This document shows, one piece after another, positions 51,416 through 61,211 of a stretch of 64,000 nt of DNA; the first letter of the stretch is position 1, and every line of letters starts with the position of its first letter. The position numbers were made by a program, and so were the translations under genes. The DNA is from Rhizobium sp. AC27/96 (lineage in GTDB: Bacteria > Pseudomonadota > Alphaproteobacteria > Rhizobiales > Rhizobiaceae), in the NCBI RefSeq assembly GCF_001692325.1, contig NZ_LXKN01000046.1, positions 186,001 to 250,000 on the forward strand, in the 5' to 3' direction. The notes below the pieces were generated by a model. It was given only the letters and a program-made list of their open reading frames with translations. It was not told the origin of the DNA and searched no databases.

Positions 51416-52899
51416 TCGTACTGCTCCCTGTAGCGGCGGACGATGTAGAGCGCGTAGACGTTCAGGCAAAGGGTCAGGCAGAACAGCGTTATGCCGAGCG
51501 CGAAGGCGACGAGGGTCTGCGGTGAGGTGAATTCCAGGTCGCCGGTCAGCTGATTGACGATCTTCACGGTCACCGTCGTCATCGGCTCGAAGGGATCGAG
51601 CTGCATGCGGGCGGCGACGCCCGCTGCCAGCACCACGATCATCGTTTCGCCAACCGCGCGCGATGCGGTCATCAGCAGCGCACCGACGATACCTGGAAGT
51701 GCGGCCGGCAACAGGACGCGTTTCACCGTCTCGGATCGCGTGGCGCCCAGGCCGAGCGAGCCGTCACGCAGCGAGCGCGGCACGGCCATGATGATGTCGT
51801 CCGACAGCGAGGAGACGTAAGGGATGAGCATGACACCCATGACGAAGCCGGCGGTCAGGACGCTCTGCGCCTCGATGAAGCTCCGGTAGCTTCCCGTCAG
51901 AAGGCCGTCGATCTCGGCCGAGATGTCCCGCAGGAAAGGCCCGACCGTGACGAGGGCAAAAAAGCCGTAGACGATGGTGGGAATGCCGGCCAGCACTTCA
52001 AGCATGGGCTTGGCGACGGAGCGGACGCGGGCAGAGGCATATTCGGCCATGTAAATTGCGGCGAACAATCCGATTGGCACGGCAAACAACATGGCGACCA
52101 GGCCGATATAGAGCGTGCCGGCCAGCAACGGGATCAGGCCGAAGGTGCCCGATGTCTGCGAACCGGCACCGGCGAAGCGCGGATCCCAGACCGTGCCGAA
52201 GAAGAATTCGCTGGCCGGCACCATGCTGAAGAAACGGGCCGCTTCCGACAGCATCGAGACGACGATACCAACCGTCGTCAGCACCGCGATGGAGGATGCT
52301 AGGATCAGGGCGCCGAGAATGACCTGCTCGACGCGGTTGCGGGCGCGAAAGCGCAAGGCGATGGCGCGCAGGCCATAGATTGCGCAAAGCAATGACAGCA
52401 GAATCGCCGATGCGGACATCACCGTCCGGCTGACCTCGCGCATGCCGTTATACTTGTTGGCGGCGTCGATCATATAGCCCGTCGGGCGAACCGCGAGCGG
52501 CACGCCCTTCTGCGCCAGAAGCAATTGCAGGTCGGCCGAGCCGGCGTCGACGGCGGCGAGCTCCTGATCATCGAGCAGGCGCATGCCATGGGCGATGCTG
52601 CGCACCATACCGTAGCTGAGATTGAGCTCTGCCGGCGGGAGGCTTTTCACCTCCTCCGGAAACGACTTGATCACCAGCCGATCAATCACGATAGGGCTGA
52701 CGATCAGCCAGACGCAGACGAGCGCCAGGGCCGGCAGAACCGCCCAGATCGCGGCATAGGCGCCATGATAGCCGAGCCGGGAATGCATCGACGAGGATCT
52801 GCCGTCCGACAGCGCAGCCGCCCTCACACGCCCAAGCACGAAGGCAAGGGCGCCGATGACCGACAGGCTTAACAACAGCAGCGATACGCTCATTCCCAT
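51412..52899 (-). CDS. pstC: Phosphate ABC transporter permease PstC
   Basis: A 495-residue permease with an extra N-terminal membrane segment (VSLLLLSLSVIGALAFVLG) and a periplasmic insert, like PstA. The core permease carries the EAA loop RSLRDGSLGLGATRSETVKRVLLPAALPG-type sequence. ATGs at 52899 and 52893 both follow G-rich ribosome sites, so the start may be two codons later. It is coupled to pstA by an ATGA overlap. Confidence 0.94.
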   Translation of the reverse strand: MGMSVSLLLLSLSVIGALAFVLGRVRAAALSDGRSSSMHSRLGYHGAYAAIWAVLPALALVCVWLIVSPIVIDRLVIKSFPEEVKSLPPAELNLSYGMVRSIAHGMRLLDDQELAAVDAGSADLQLLLAQKGVPLAVRPTGYMIDAANKYNGMREVSRTVMSASAILLSLLCAIYGLRAIALRFRARNRVEQVILGALILASSIAVLTTVGIVVSMLSEAARFFSMVPASEFFFGTVWDPRFAGAGSQTSGTFGLIPLLAGTLYIGLVAMLFAVPIGLFAAIYMAEYASARVRSVAKPMLEVLAGIPTIVYGFFALVTVGPFLRDISAEIDGLLTGSYRSFIEAQSVLTAGFVMGVMLIPYVSSLSDDIIMAVPRSLRDGSLGLGATRSETVKRVLLPAALPGIVGALLMTASRAVGETMIVVLAAGVAARMQLDPFEPMTTVTVKIVNQLTGDLEFTSPQTLVAFALGITLFCLTLCLNVYALYIVRRYREQYE

Positions 52900-52953
52900 T
52901 CCCCGGCGAACGCCGGTGCGGATGCAACCCGCACCGGCGCAGTCTCAATGCAC

Positions 52954-53988
52954 TTACATGATCTTCCCGTTGGCGAAGTCCTTGCGGATCTGATCGCGCT
53001 CGCTATCCGGAGCAGGCACAAGGCCATATTCCGCCAGCGGGCTGTCCGGCCCGATCATCTGATCGCTCGTGAAGAAATCGACATATTCCTTAAGGCCCGG
53101 GATGACGCCCAGATGCGCCTTCTTGACGTAGAAGAACAGCGGACGCGACACCGGATAGGTGCCGTCCGCGATCGTCTGGCCCGACGGCACGATGCCACTG
53201 ACGGTGGCGACTTTCAGCTTGTCGGCATTGTTCTGGAAGAAATAGAGGCCGAAAACGCCGATGCCGTGCTTGTTGGCATCGATACGGGCCAGCGTCTCGG
53301 GATAGTCGCCATCGATATCGACCGCAACGCCATCCTTGCGCACGGCAATGCATTTCTTGGTCTGCAGGCCGGCATCGGAAATCGTCGCCTTGATGACGTC
53401 GGCCGCGCCTGACGTCTTGCAGCCGGCCGCAAGAACCTTCTCTTCGAAGACTTCGCGCGTGCCGTGCTTCTCGCCCGGAATATAGGCCGCTATTTCGAAA
53501 TCAGGCAGCGCCGGATTGATCTGCGACCACTTCTTGTAGGGGTTGGCAACCAGCTTGCCGTCAACGACCACCTCGGCGGCAAGCGCCTTGTAGAGATCGA
53601 CAGGCTCGAACTTGATATCGGGATTGCTCTTGTCGAAGGCGAAGACGATGCCGTCATAGCCGATCTTGATCTGCTGGATATCGGCAACGCCGGCAGCCTT
53701 GCAGGCCTCGACTTCGCTATCCTTGATCGGGCGCGATGAATTGGCGACATCGATGGAATCCGTGCCCACGCCCTTGCAGAATTCCTTGAGGCCGGCGCCG
53801 GAACCACCCGACTCGACGACCGGCGTCTTGAAATTGGTAAAGGTCTCGCCGAAGCTTTCTGCAACGATCTTCGCATACGGGAATACAGTGGACGAGCCAG
53901 CGATTTGAATCTGATCGCGAGCCACGACGACACCAGCAAAAGCGGTCGACGCAACCATCGCAAGAATGGATAGTTTCAAAGCGTTCAT
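52954..53988 (-). CDS. pstS: Periplasmic phosphate-binding protein PstS
   Basis: A 344-residue high-affinity phosphate-binding protein. The signal peptide (~1-24, ending VVVARD) is followed by QIQIAGSSTVFPYA and ESGGSGAGLKEFC, the phosphate-contacting loops of the PstS family. GGGGG precedes the ATG. A Pho box lies 108 bases upstream. It is the first gene of pstSCAB-phoU-phoB. Confidence 0.97.
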   Translation of the reverse strand: MNALKLSILAMVASTAFAGVVVARDQIQIAGSSTVFPYAKIVAESFGETFTNFKTPVVESGGSGAGLKEFCKGVGTDSIDVANSSRPIKDSEVEACKAAGVADIQQIKIGYDGIVFAFDKSNPDIKFEPVDLYKALAAEVVVDGKLVANPYKKWSQINPALPDFEIAAYIPGEKHGTREVFEEKVLAAGCKTSGAADVIKATISDAGLQTKKCIAVRKDGVAVDIDGDYPETLARIDANKHGIGVFGLYFFQNNADKLKVATVSGIVPSGQTIADGTYPVSRPLFFYVKKAHLGVIPGLKEYVDFFTSDQMIGPDSPLAEYGLVPAPDSERDQIRKDFANGKIM

Positions 53989-54095
53989 AACGAATCCCCC
54001 TGGCGAGCTTTGAAGAGCACTGCGACGGATGCCACATCCGCCAGTTTCAGCGTCTCTTTTCTACTGGCCAAGCACCGCCCTTTTATGTCAGGCGA

Positions 54096-54113
54096 GTGAA
54101 ACAATTATGACAA
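54096..54113 (-). promoter_or_regulatory. Pho box upstream of pstS
   Basis: On the minus strand TTGTCAT-AATT-GTTTCAC matches the PhoB consensus CTGTCAT-N4-CTGTCAC at 6 of 7 and 5 of 7 positions with exact 11-base periodicity. It lies between phoR and pstS. Confidence 0.75.
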
Positions 54114-54173
54114 GCTATGCGTTTGAAATATATGCGATAAAACACGCCAAAAACAGGCGATTCACAGAGGCTT

Positions 54174-55430
54174 TCAGAAACGGACCGTGAAGTCCGTTCC
54201 CTTGCCGACTTCCGACTTGACGATCAGCCTGGCGCGATGGCGGGTCAGAATGTGCTTGACGATGGCAAGCCCCAGACCCGTACCCTTCTTGGAACGGCTG
54301 TCCTCAACGTTAACGCGATAGAAGCGCTCGGTCAGACGCGGCACATGTTCCGCGGGTATCCCCGGGCCCTTGTCCGAGATGATGACCTCGACCGCCTGGC
54401 CCGGCTCGTTCAGCAGCGAAACTTCGACCGACTTGCCCTCCTGACCGTATTTGCAGGCATTCTCGATGAGATTTTCGAACACCTGTACTAGCTCGTCCCG
54501 ATCACCCAGCACCTCGACCTTGCCGGAGGGCACATTCAGATTGATCGTCACATCGAGATCGCCGGCAAGCGGCAGCAGCGAGTCCCGTACATGGCCAAGC
54601 AATGGCACAAGATCGACCTTCTGATCCGGTGCGAGATGCGATTTCAGCTCCAATCGGGATAGAGACAGAAGGTCGTCGACAAGCCGGCTCATGCGCGTGG
54701 TCTGATCGAACATGATGCCAAGGAAGCGCTGCTGCGCCTTTAAATCCGATTTCGCCGGCCCCTGGATGGTTTCGATGAAGCCGCGCAACGAGGCAAGCGG
54801 CGTGCGCAGCTCATGGCTGGCATTGGCGACGAAGTCGGAGCGCATGCGATCGATATGGCGCAGCTCCGAAATATCGCGGAACGACAGCAGGAAGAAGGAG
54901 CCCAGCTCGGCGTCAGATGGCGGCAGGTCGACCGGGGCGATGCGCACGATATAGACACGCTCGGAAGGCAGGCGCTCGGAATGCTCGATCTGGTTCGGCG
55001 TGTTGGTCGCGATCGTCTCGCGCACCATGTCAAGCAGGCCGGGGGACCGCAGCTTCGACGAAATGTGGGCTCCGATCGGAAATGCGCCGAAGGCCTTTTC
55101 GACGGCGTTGTTCTGCACCAGCACCGATGCCTCGCGGTCGATGATCAGTACCGGAATGTCTAGCGCGGCCAAGCCTGCGAAAACGGTATTGAGCAGAACG
55201 CCCGAATCGGCCGGTTCATGCTCGGCCTGCGACGGCACGACGATCCGCTCCACCAGCGGCGGGCGGATCAGCGCGACGATGACCACGATGGCCCAGATCC
55301 AGAACACCGCGCCGGTATTATTGTTTCCCATGAGCGCGAGTGCGGCGATCAGCGTCGCCAAAATCAGGATGGCGCTCTCCTGCCGCAGCCTTACTGCCAA
55401 TTTCCTGACAAATGACCATTCGTCTTCCAA
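54174..55430 (-). CDS. phoR: Phosphate-regulon sensor histidine kinase PhoR
   Basis: A 418-residue membrane sensor kinase. Two N-terminal membrane segments (~18-58) are followed by a PAS domain (~75-180) and the HisKA domain with the phospho-His in NASHELRTPLASL. The HATPase domain then shows ENLIENACKYG, DKGPGIP and GTGLGLAIVKHI. It phosphorylates PhoB under phosphate limitation. The first in-frame start that keeps the membrane segments is TTG at 55430; no ATG upstream is in frame, so the start is unusual or uncertain. Confidence 0.92.
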   Translation of the reverse strand: MEDEWSFVRKLAVRLRQESAILILATLIAALALMGNNNTGAVFWIWAIVVIVALIRPPLVERIVVPSQAEHEPADSGVLLNTVFAGLAALDIPVLIIDREASVLVQNNAVEKAFGAFPIGAHISSKLRSPGLLDMVRETIATNTPNQIEHSERLPSERVYIVRIAPVDLPPSDAELGSFFLLSFRDISELRHIDRMRSDFVANASHELRTPLASLRGFIETIQGPAKSDLKAQQRFLGIMFDQTTRMSRLVDDLLSLSRLELKSHLAPDQKVDLVPLLGHVRDSLLPLAGDLDVTINLNVPSGKVEVLGDRDELVQVFENLIENACKYGQEGKSVEVSLLNEPGQAVEVIISDKGPGIPAEHVPRLTERFYRVNVEDSRSKKGTGLGLAIVKHILTRHRARLIVKSEVGKGTDFTVRF

Positions 55431-55679
55431 CTGCGCCCGTCCCTTCGCCTGCCATCATGGAATGCTGGATTCCGCCTATTAGCCGGGATTCATGACAGAA
55501 GTATTCGGCTCCATCCACAGAAGCCGCCAACTCACAGCAATAAATATAGCCGGCAAATGAGGCGAACAGCAAAGGGGTTGAAACTATTGAATAAAAGCCC
55601 CAGTTTGCCTGAGGAGCTTTTTTGCCGTGTCCAAGCGGTGAGATTAACGGAACGTAAACAACCGAGGAGCCGGGGATAT

Positions 55680-56561
55680 ATGGGAGAGGAAGCCAAAAGC
55701 CGCGCGGTGAAACTGGACATCCATGGCACCAAGCGCGTGTTCGATGTCGATGACCCCGTACTGCCAAGCTGGATCGACGACGAGGCGCTGACCTCGGGCG
55801 ACTATCCCTACAAGAAGAAGCTCAAGGAAGAGGACTATCTGGAAGAGCTGAAAAAGCTGCAGATCGAACTCATCAAGGTGCAATTCTGGCTGCAGGCGAC
55901 CGGAAAGCGGGTGATGGCCGTGTTCGAGGGGCGAGACGCCGCCGGCAAGGGCGGCTCAATTGCCGCAACATCGGCGCATATGAACCCTCGCCTGGCGCGC
56001 GTTGTGGCGTTGACCAAGCCGACGGACCGCGAAGCCGGACAATGGTACTTCCAGCGCTACGTCGCGCAATTCCCGACGGCCGGCGAATTCGTTCTGTTCG
56101 ATCGTTCATGGTACAACCGCGCCGGCGTCGAGCCCGTCATGGGTTTCTGCACGCCGAAACAATACGAGCAGTTCCTGAAGCAGGCGCCGCAGATGGAAAA
56201 GCTCATCGTCCAGGACGGCATCTACTTCTTCAAATTCTATCTCGACATCGGCAGGGAGATGCAATTGAAGCGTTTCCACGACCGGTGCCACGATCCGCGC
56301 GCCGTCTGGAAACTATCCTCCATGGATATCGCCGCCCTGCCGAAGTGGAAGGATTACGGCGAAAAGCGTGATCGCATGCTGAAGGATACCCATACCGACT
56401 ATGCGCCATGGACTGTCGTGCGCGCCAACGACAAGCGCCGCGCCCGCCTGAACCTTATCCGCCACATCCTGCTGACGCTCGACTACGACGGCAAAGACAA
56501 GAAGGCCATCGGCGAAATCGACGACAAGATCCTCGGCACGGGATCGGACTTTCTGAAATAG
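55680..56561 (+). CDS. ppk2: Polyphosphate kinase 2
   Basis: A PPK2-family enzyme that uses polyphosphate to phosphorylate GDP/ADP (or the reverse), 293 residues. Walker A is FEGRDAAGKGG near residue 83, and the lid/Walker B region is FDRSWYNRAGVEPVMGFC. The DPRAVWKLSSMD motif lies nearer the C-terminus. The start at 55680 has GAGGAG and GGGG upstream; a frame beginning at 55557 adds 41 unrelated residues. It stands next to the pho regulon, divergent from phoR. Confidence 0.94.
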   Translation: MGEEAKSRAVKLDIHGTKRVFDVDDPVLPSWIDDEALTSGDYPYKKKLKEEDYLEELKKLQIELIKVQFWLQATGKRVMAVFEGRDAAGKGGSIAATSAHMNPRLARVVALTKPTDREAGQWYFQRYVAQFPTAGEFVLFDRSWYNRAGVEPVMGFCTPKQYEQFLKQAPQMEKLIVQDGIYFFKFYLDIGREMQLKRFHDRCHDPRAVWKLSSMDIAALPKWKDYGEKRDRMLKDTHTDYAPWTVVRANDKRRARLNLIRHILLTLDYDGKDKKAIGEIDDKILGTGSDFLK

Positions 56562-56585
56562 AAGATGGAAGGCAGCAGCCCGGGC

Positions 56586-57833
56586 CTATTGCCCGGGCAG
56601 GACGCGGATGGCGTAGACATTGACGCCGCGGGCCTTGCCGTCCAGATCGCTATTGATGATCAGACGGCCAGGGCTGGTCGGCGCCAGCGAACGATCGTAG
56701 CGAACCTGGAACAAAGCATCCGTCTTCTGACGGCTCACCGTGAAGCGATGACGCCCACAGCTGCCGAGCGAGCCGAAATCGCATTCCACGGTAATCTGCG
56801 TCGGCGCGTCCGAGGTCGATTGCAATGTCAGCGCGATCGTCGAAGGCTTGCCGGCCATCTGCTGCAGCACGCTGACCGGCACTTCGACGGAGGCATTACC
56901 GTCCGGGCCGCTGCTGAGCGAGGTCAGCCGCACGGCCGGCCCTTCATTTTCCGAGACATTTTCAGCCTTCGCCTGCGTGCTGGTCGTGACCTTCGACGCC
57001 TCCGTCGGCTTCAGCACCTCGATCCATTCTTCGGAGAAGCTGTTTTGCGGATCGATGGTCGCGAGCCCCGGATTGACCGGACCGCTATTGTCGTCATCCG
57101 CCGTGTCGTCGTCGGCATTATCACCGCTGAAGTCCTGCGAATCGACATGGGCCGGGGGATTACGGACGCTCGTATCCCTTTGCGCCGCCGACATCAGGAC
57201 GCCCGAGGTCTTGATCCACCAGGCGCCGACACCAAGGAAGGCGAGCAGGATGCAAAAGACCAGCAGACGTGAGAAGAATTTGCGCGGCTTGCGGCGAACG
57301 GCAGCGCGCTCCGGCTTGAAATTCATCGATCGGGCGTTTGCCGGTGCGGCTGCCGCTACCGGTCGCATGTCGCTGTCGGCGCCGAGGTGATCGGCGGGAC
57401 CTGCGCGCATGTCGCCGAAATCACCAGCCGATGCCGGAGGTTCGGAAGCCTCCGATTCCACGGAAGCGGAAGTGGGAGCGGAAAGGGGTGGGTCGCGAGT
57501 TTCGCCGCGAACGCTCATGACCGGCTCTTGGCGCTGCACCGGCTGTTCGGGCGCTGGCCGCGCTGCGCTCCGGGAGACATGCGGCGCGCCAAGCTCGGGC
57601 GCAACGGATAGGTTCTCCGCCGGGCGGGTGCGCTCCTCCGCCTCGATCTCACGGATCGTTTCCTCCAGCCGCTGACGCTGCGCGGAGACGATATTGATAT
57701 CGGTAATATCCTGCTTGCGGAGACCGGCTTCCAGAGCCTGCCGTGCAGATTGATAGATGCGAGCCCGGATTTCCGGATTGGCGCGATCGGACCGGTCCAA
57801 CGCGCTTCTGATAGCCGTTTCTAATCCGCTCAC
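56586..57833 (-). CDS. Hypothetical membrane-anchored protein
   Basis: A 415-residue protein of unknown function. The N-terminal ~70 residues are helical (SALDRSDRANPEIRARIYQSARQAL). A Pro/Ala/Glu-rich linker follows, then one membrane segment at ~190-208 (LLVFCILLAFLGVGAWWI), an acidic linker (DNADDDTADDDN) and a periplasmic beta domain (~300-415) with two cysteines (VECDFGSLGSCGRHRF). It probably bridges the inner membrane. The start is GTG at 57833 with AAGGA upstream. A GCCCGGGC hairpin (56578-56598) carries its stop codon in the loop. Confidence 0.75.
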   Translation of the reverse strand: MSGLETAIRSALDRSDRANPEIRARIYQSARQALEAGLRKQDITDINIVSAQRQRLEETIREIEAEERTRPAENLSVAPELGAPHVSRSAARPAPEQPVQRQEPVMSVRGETRDPPLSAPTSASVESEASEPPASAGDFGDMRAGPADHLGADSDMRPVAAAAPANARSMNFKPERAAVRRKPRKFFSRLLVFCILLAFLGVGAWWIKTSGVLMSAAQRDTSVRNPPAHVDSQDFSGDNADDDTADDDNSGPVNPGLATIDPQNSFSEEWIEVLKPTEASKVTTSTQAKAENVSENEGPAVRLTSLSSGPDGNASVEVPVSVLQQMAGKPSTIALTLQSTSDAPTQITVECDFGSLGSCGRHRFTVSRQKTDALFQVRYDRSLAPTSPGRLIINSDLDGKARGVNVYAIRVLPGQ

Positions 57834-58099
57834 ATCAGGTCCTTTACTCTCACTCGCAACATACCTGCAGACTCTACCGACAAGACGGCCATGGTCTTTA
57901 TCATTCGTTAACCGGATTCGGTAACGCCCTGTCCGCCAATACGCAAGCCTCCGACCAAAGCCACAAGCACTCGGGCGGGGATAAATGTCAAAGACGACGC
58001 AATTGCGATGGCTGGAAGGCGCATCGGACTGCGCGGAACTCTCTCGACATGATCGATTTTCGAATGATAGCCTTTGTCCCTACAATGAGGTGCAAAAGG

Positions 58100-58411
58100 A
58101 TGAGTGATCAAAAGACTCGCGAAAGCCGGTCTCCATTGGAAGACAAGCTTCTTTCCTATGAGCGCGACGGACGGGATGCGTATGGCGAGAACAACAAAGC
58201 CAAGCGCAAGGCGATTCCACGATTCAAGGCGCAATCCAATAGGCAAGGCCGACATGCCTCTAATATCGTGGTCGCGCAAATGAGCGGCGATGAAACGGTC
58301 GATGAGGAAGCGGGGCTTCTCGAAGCAGACAGGAAAGCTCGACGTCCGGCCAAGAGAAAGATTCCGGATATGGCGCTGGGAGATTATCTCAAGCGGAAAA
58401 ATAAAATCTAA
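58100..58411 (+). CDS. Small basic hypothetical protein
   Basis: A 103-residue highly charged protein (many Lys, Arg, Asp, Glu) without membrane segments or cysteines: LEDKLLSYERDGRDAYGENN, then a basic middle KAKRKAIPRFKAQSNRQ and a basic end. No family is recognised. The ATG at 58100 follows GAGGTGCAAAAGG. The upstream frame from 58049 lacks a ribosome site. The base composition is lower in GC than the flanking genes. Confidence 0.6.
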   Translation: MSDQKTRESRSPLEDKLLSYERDGRDAYGENNKAKRKAIPRFKAQSNRQGRHASNIVVAQMSGDETVDEEAGLLEADRKARRPAKRKIPDMALGDYLKRKNKI

Positions 58412-58520
58412 AGGCTCTCCCCAAATCTGCGAGGAATTTGTTCGGGTTTGGCCATAAGGCCGCCGATTGCACCTCCACGCGAGCACCATCTTCCCCTTCA
58501 AAAAGACATCTGTTATTCCT

Positions 58521-58542
58521 TTGACGTTTTCGTAAACGTCAA
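58521..58542 (+). promoter_or_regulatory. Palindromic operator upstream of the nitronate monooxygenase gene
   Basis: TTGACGTTT-TCGT-AAACGTCAA shares both 9-bp arms exactly with the operator at 11274 before the acyl-CoA dehydrogenase gene. It ends 17 bases before the start codon. Confidence 0.7.
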
Positions 58543-58559
58543 AGAAAGGGATGATGTAC

Positions 58560-59519
58560 ATGGCCCTCCCCTCAATCCTGACCGAGCGCTTGCGGTTGCC
58601 GGTCGTGGCCTCGCCGCTGTTCATCATTTCGCATCCGGCGCTGACGCTGGCGCAATGCAAGGCTGGTGTCGTCGGATCGTTCCCCGCCCTGAATGCGCGC
58701 CCTGAAAGCCAGCTCGACGAATGGCTCGCCATAATCACCGAGGACCTTGCAGCCTATAATGCCGCAAACCCCGAGCGTCCGGCAGCTCCATTTGCGGTCA
58801 ATCAGATCGTCCATACGTCAAACAAGCGTCTGGAACACGATCTGATGCTCTGCGTGAAATACAAGGTGCCGATCGTCATTTCCTCGCTCGGCGCCGTGCC
58901 CGAGGTCAATGCGGCCGTGCATTCCTATGGCGGCATCGTGCTGCACGACATCATCAACAACCGCCACGCCAATTCGGCAATCCGCAAGGGCGCCGACGGG
59001 CTGATCGCCGTTGCCGTCGGGGCCGGCGGCCATGCCGGCCAGCTCTCGCCCTTCGCGCTCATCCAGGAAATCCGCGAATGGTTCGACGGCCCGCTGCTGC
59101 TCGCTGGGGCCATCGCCACCGGTGGCGCCGTTCTGGCAGCCCAGGCAGCCGGCGCCGACATGGCCTATATCGGCTCGCCCTTCATCGCAACGCAAGAGGC
59201 TCGCGCCGTCGACGCCTACAAGCAGGCGATCGTCGATGGCACTGCTGCCGATATCGTCTATTCCAACTATTTTACCGGCATCCATGGCAACTATCTGAAG
59301 CCCTCCATCGTTGCCGCCGGGCTCGATCCCGACAAGCTCCCGGAAGCCGATCCTTCCAAAATGGACTTCGAAGCCGCCACGACCGGCGTCAAGGCATGGA
59401 AGGATATCTGGGGCTCCGGCCAGGGTATCGGCGCGGTCAAGGCGATCCAGCCCGTCGCCGCGCTCGTCGACCGGCTGGAGGCGGAATATCGCCAGGCGCG
59501 GGCACGACTGGCGCTCTGA
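58560..59519 (+). CDS. Nitronate monooxygenase / 2-nitropropane dioxygenase family protein
   Basis: A 319-residue FMN-dependent TIM-barrel enzyme of the NMO family, which oxidises nitronates; some relatives are enoyl reductases. The family motif GAGGHAGQLSPFALI with its His is present near residue 157, and GGAVLAAQAAGADMAYIGSPF near 190 holds the FMN phosphate site. The ATG at 58560 lies 9 bases after AAAGGG. ATGs at 58551 and 58554 are too close to it. The shared operator suggests coregulation with beta-oxidation. Confidence 0.9.
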   Translation: MALPSILTERLRLPVVASPLFIISHPALTLAQCKAGVVGSFPALNARPESQLDEWLAIITEDLAAYNAANPERPAAPFAVNQIVHTSNKRLEHDLMLCVKYKVPIVISSLGAVPEVNAAVHSYGGIVLHDIINNRHANSAIRKGADGLIAVAVGAGGHAGQLSPFALIQEIREWFDGPLLLAGAIATGGAVLAAQAAGADMAYIGSPFIATQEARAVDAYKQAIVDGTAADIVYSNYFTGIHGNYLKPSIVAAGLDPDKLPEADPSKMDFEAATTGVKAWKDIWGSGQGIGAVKAIQPVAALVDRLEAEYRQARARLAL

Positions 59520-59656
59520 AACAGGCCGGAAGCGGGCGGCTTTTCCTCAGGCTTTTCGCTTTTTTGCCAAATGGCAATTTGGACGCTTGAAATCTGGCCG
59601 CATAGACTGTATCAGCGCCATGCAAATCGCAGGGCCGAACCGAAGGCCCTCTGAAT

Positions 59657-59732
59657 GCCGCTTTAGCTCAGTTGGTAGAGCACATCATTCGTAATGATGG
59701 GGTCACGTGTTCGAGTCACGTAAGCGGCACCA
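59657..59732 (+). tRNA. tRNA-Thr (anticodon CGT)
   Basis: GCCGCTT acceptor, D-arm GCTC/GAGC, anticodon stem ATCA with loop TTCGTAA, T-arm CACGTGTTCGAGTCACGT, acceptor AAGCGGC and encoded ACCA. The cloverleaf is complete at 76 bases with CCA. Confidence 0.96.
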
Positions 59733-59820
59733 TTTTCCAGGCGCTACTCTTTCCACACATTGCGACAGGCGTTCCCAGGTGCCTGTTTCCACAATTTCGT
59801 GGCTGCGACCAGAGGCCCAT

Positions 59821-60303
59821 ATGAACGTCATGAATGCTATCGCTGCCATCCTTTATCTGGCAGCCACCGAGATGGCGCTGGCCGCTCCTGCGGATAAGCC
59901 AATGCATCTGCTCTGCAAGGATGATGGCAGTGACACCGTCTATGTTCACCTGAATTCCAGGAAGCAGTTCGGCCATGTCCTCAATTGTGTCAGCGGCCCC
60001 TTCAGCACCGATATGACCGCCTGCGCGCCCGATGGCGGCTACGGCCTGTCGGCTCCCACCGGAACTGCGGCCCTGATCGGCGTCGTCATGCGCCCGAAGG
60101 ACTATCAGCGCCACCTTGGCGGCGTCACCGGGTTCAGCCGACAGGGAGACGACGTGACCTTCACCGGAGGCGTCATGGGCTCAAACGGCCTGCAAACATC
60201 CTGGACCTTGAAGCTCGATGCGGAGGGCAATGCCGTCGTTCGCGACAAGGCAGGCTCGACACCTTACAAATGCGAGCGGTACACGCCTCCTGGCTCCAAC
60301 TAA
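59821..60303 (+). CDS. Secreted hypothetical protein
   Basis: A 160-residue protein with a signal peptide (~1-22, ending LAAPA). The mature part carries four cysteines (LLCKDDG, LNCVSG, TACAPDG and YKCERY) and several beta-like segments, so a disulfide-stabilised periplasmic protein is likely. No family is recognised. AGAGG precedes the ATG. It follows tRNA-Thr by 88 bases. Confidence 0.7.
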   Translation: MNVMNAIAAILYLAATEMALAAPADKPMHLLCKDDGSDTVYVHLNSRKQFGHVLNCVSGPFSTDMTACAPDGGYGLSAPTGTAALIGVVMRPKDYQRHLGGVTGFSRQGDDVTFTGGVMGSNGLQTSWTLKLDAEGNAVVRDKAGSTPYKCERYTPPGSN

Positions 60304-60340
60304 GCCTCTTCGGAATCAGCACGTGCGGCTGCTGATGCGC

Positions 60341-60946
60341 TCAGAGCCGCTTCAGGGAAAACGAGAAATGTCCCTGGGATTCCACGGTCAGGTATTCGAA
60401 CTGCCAGTGGAAATCCTTGCAGAACTTGGTGCAGGCCTCTACCACGCCATAGGGCACGGCATCGACAACGTTGCCGGTGCAGAAGTCGTGACCGGCGATG
60501 CGCCCGGCCTGCTTGACCTTGGCGTGGCTGATCACCAGCTCTTCCCAGGTGGTCTCGAAACTATGATTGGTGTCGATATAGACCCAGTCTAAGAAGCCGT
60601 TGGGAAATTCAGCCAGCCTCACCGTTGAATAGCCTTGCACGATGTGCAGCCGGCCATTGTCCAGCGCGTCCCTGAATTTCGTCTTGATCTGCGTCAGGCC
60701 ATCCTGGTAGCGGGGCGTGTCCCAGGCATCGATCAGATAGAGCTCTCGCGGCACATTCTTTTCCAGAATCTCGCCGGTGAAATCGCCAAAGGCCGCGCCG
60801 ATTTCCGCACCGATGCCGCCATGCGGCAAGCGATAAAGAAGTTCGCCGCGATCGGGCAGCAATCGGGCGTTTTCCGTGTGATGCAGGCTGAGCTGCGTCT
60901 GCGGCAGAGCGCCCTTGTAGTAAAATCTCGAGTCGCGCGTGTTCAT
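60341..60946 (-). CDS. Class I SAM-dependent methyltransferase-like protein
   Basis: A protein of about 201 residues with a Rossmann methyltransferase core: GIGAEIGAAFGDFTGEIL as motif I, LYLIDAWDTP as motif II and FLDWVYIDTNHSFETTWEEL as the Methyltransf_24-type block. The acceptor is unknown. The frame stays open upstream to 61081 with ATGs at 61036 and 60988. The start at 60946 was chosen because AAGG lies upstream and the core begins soon after; this is uncertain. Confidence 0.75.
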   Translation of the reverse strand: MNTRDSRFYYKGALPQTQLSLHHTENARLLPDRGELLYRLPHGGIGAEIGAAFGDFTGEILEKNVPRELYLIDAWDTPRYQDGLTQIKTKFRDALDNGRLHIVQGYSTVRLAEFPNGFLDWVYIDTNHSFETTWEELVISHAKVKQAGRIAGHDFCTGNVVDAVPYGVVEACTKFCKDFHWQFEYLTVESQGHFSFSLKRL

Positions 60947-61211
60947 GTGCGGCGGATACCTTCGACGTTGCTGCAGCCGAGGCCGCATAAGCGATCTGCT
61001 TTGGAAAGCCTGGATGGTTGAATTCTTGCCATTCATGGCTTGCGTCAGGCATTCGAGACGAAAGACGCGGATCGGGAGCAAAGTACCCGCGTCTTCATCG
61101 GCAATCGGCGTTCGAATTTCATCTTTCTATGATAGTGATTGAAACCGGTCGCGGAATCGGCGGCATCCTCTATTTTTCACCCGTGCTATCTATAGTTTCA
61201 AGGACATCATC

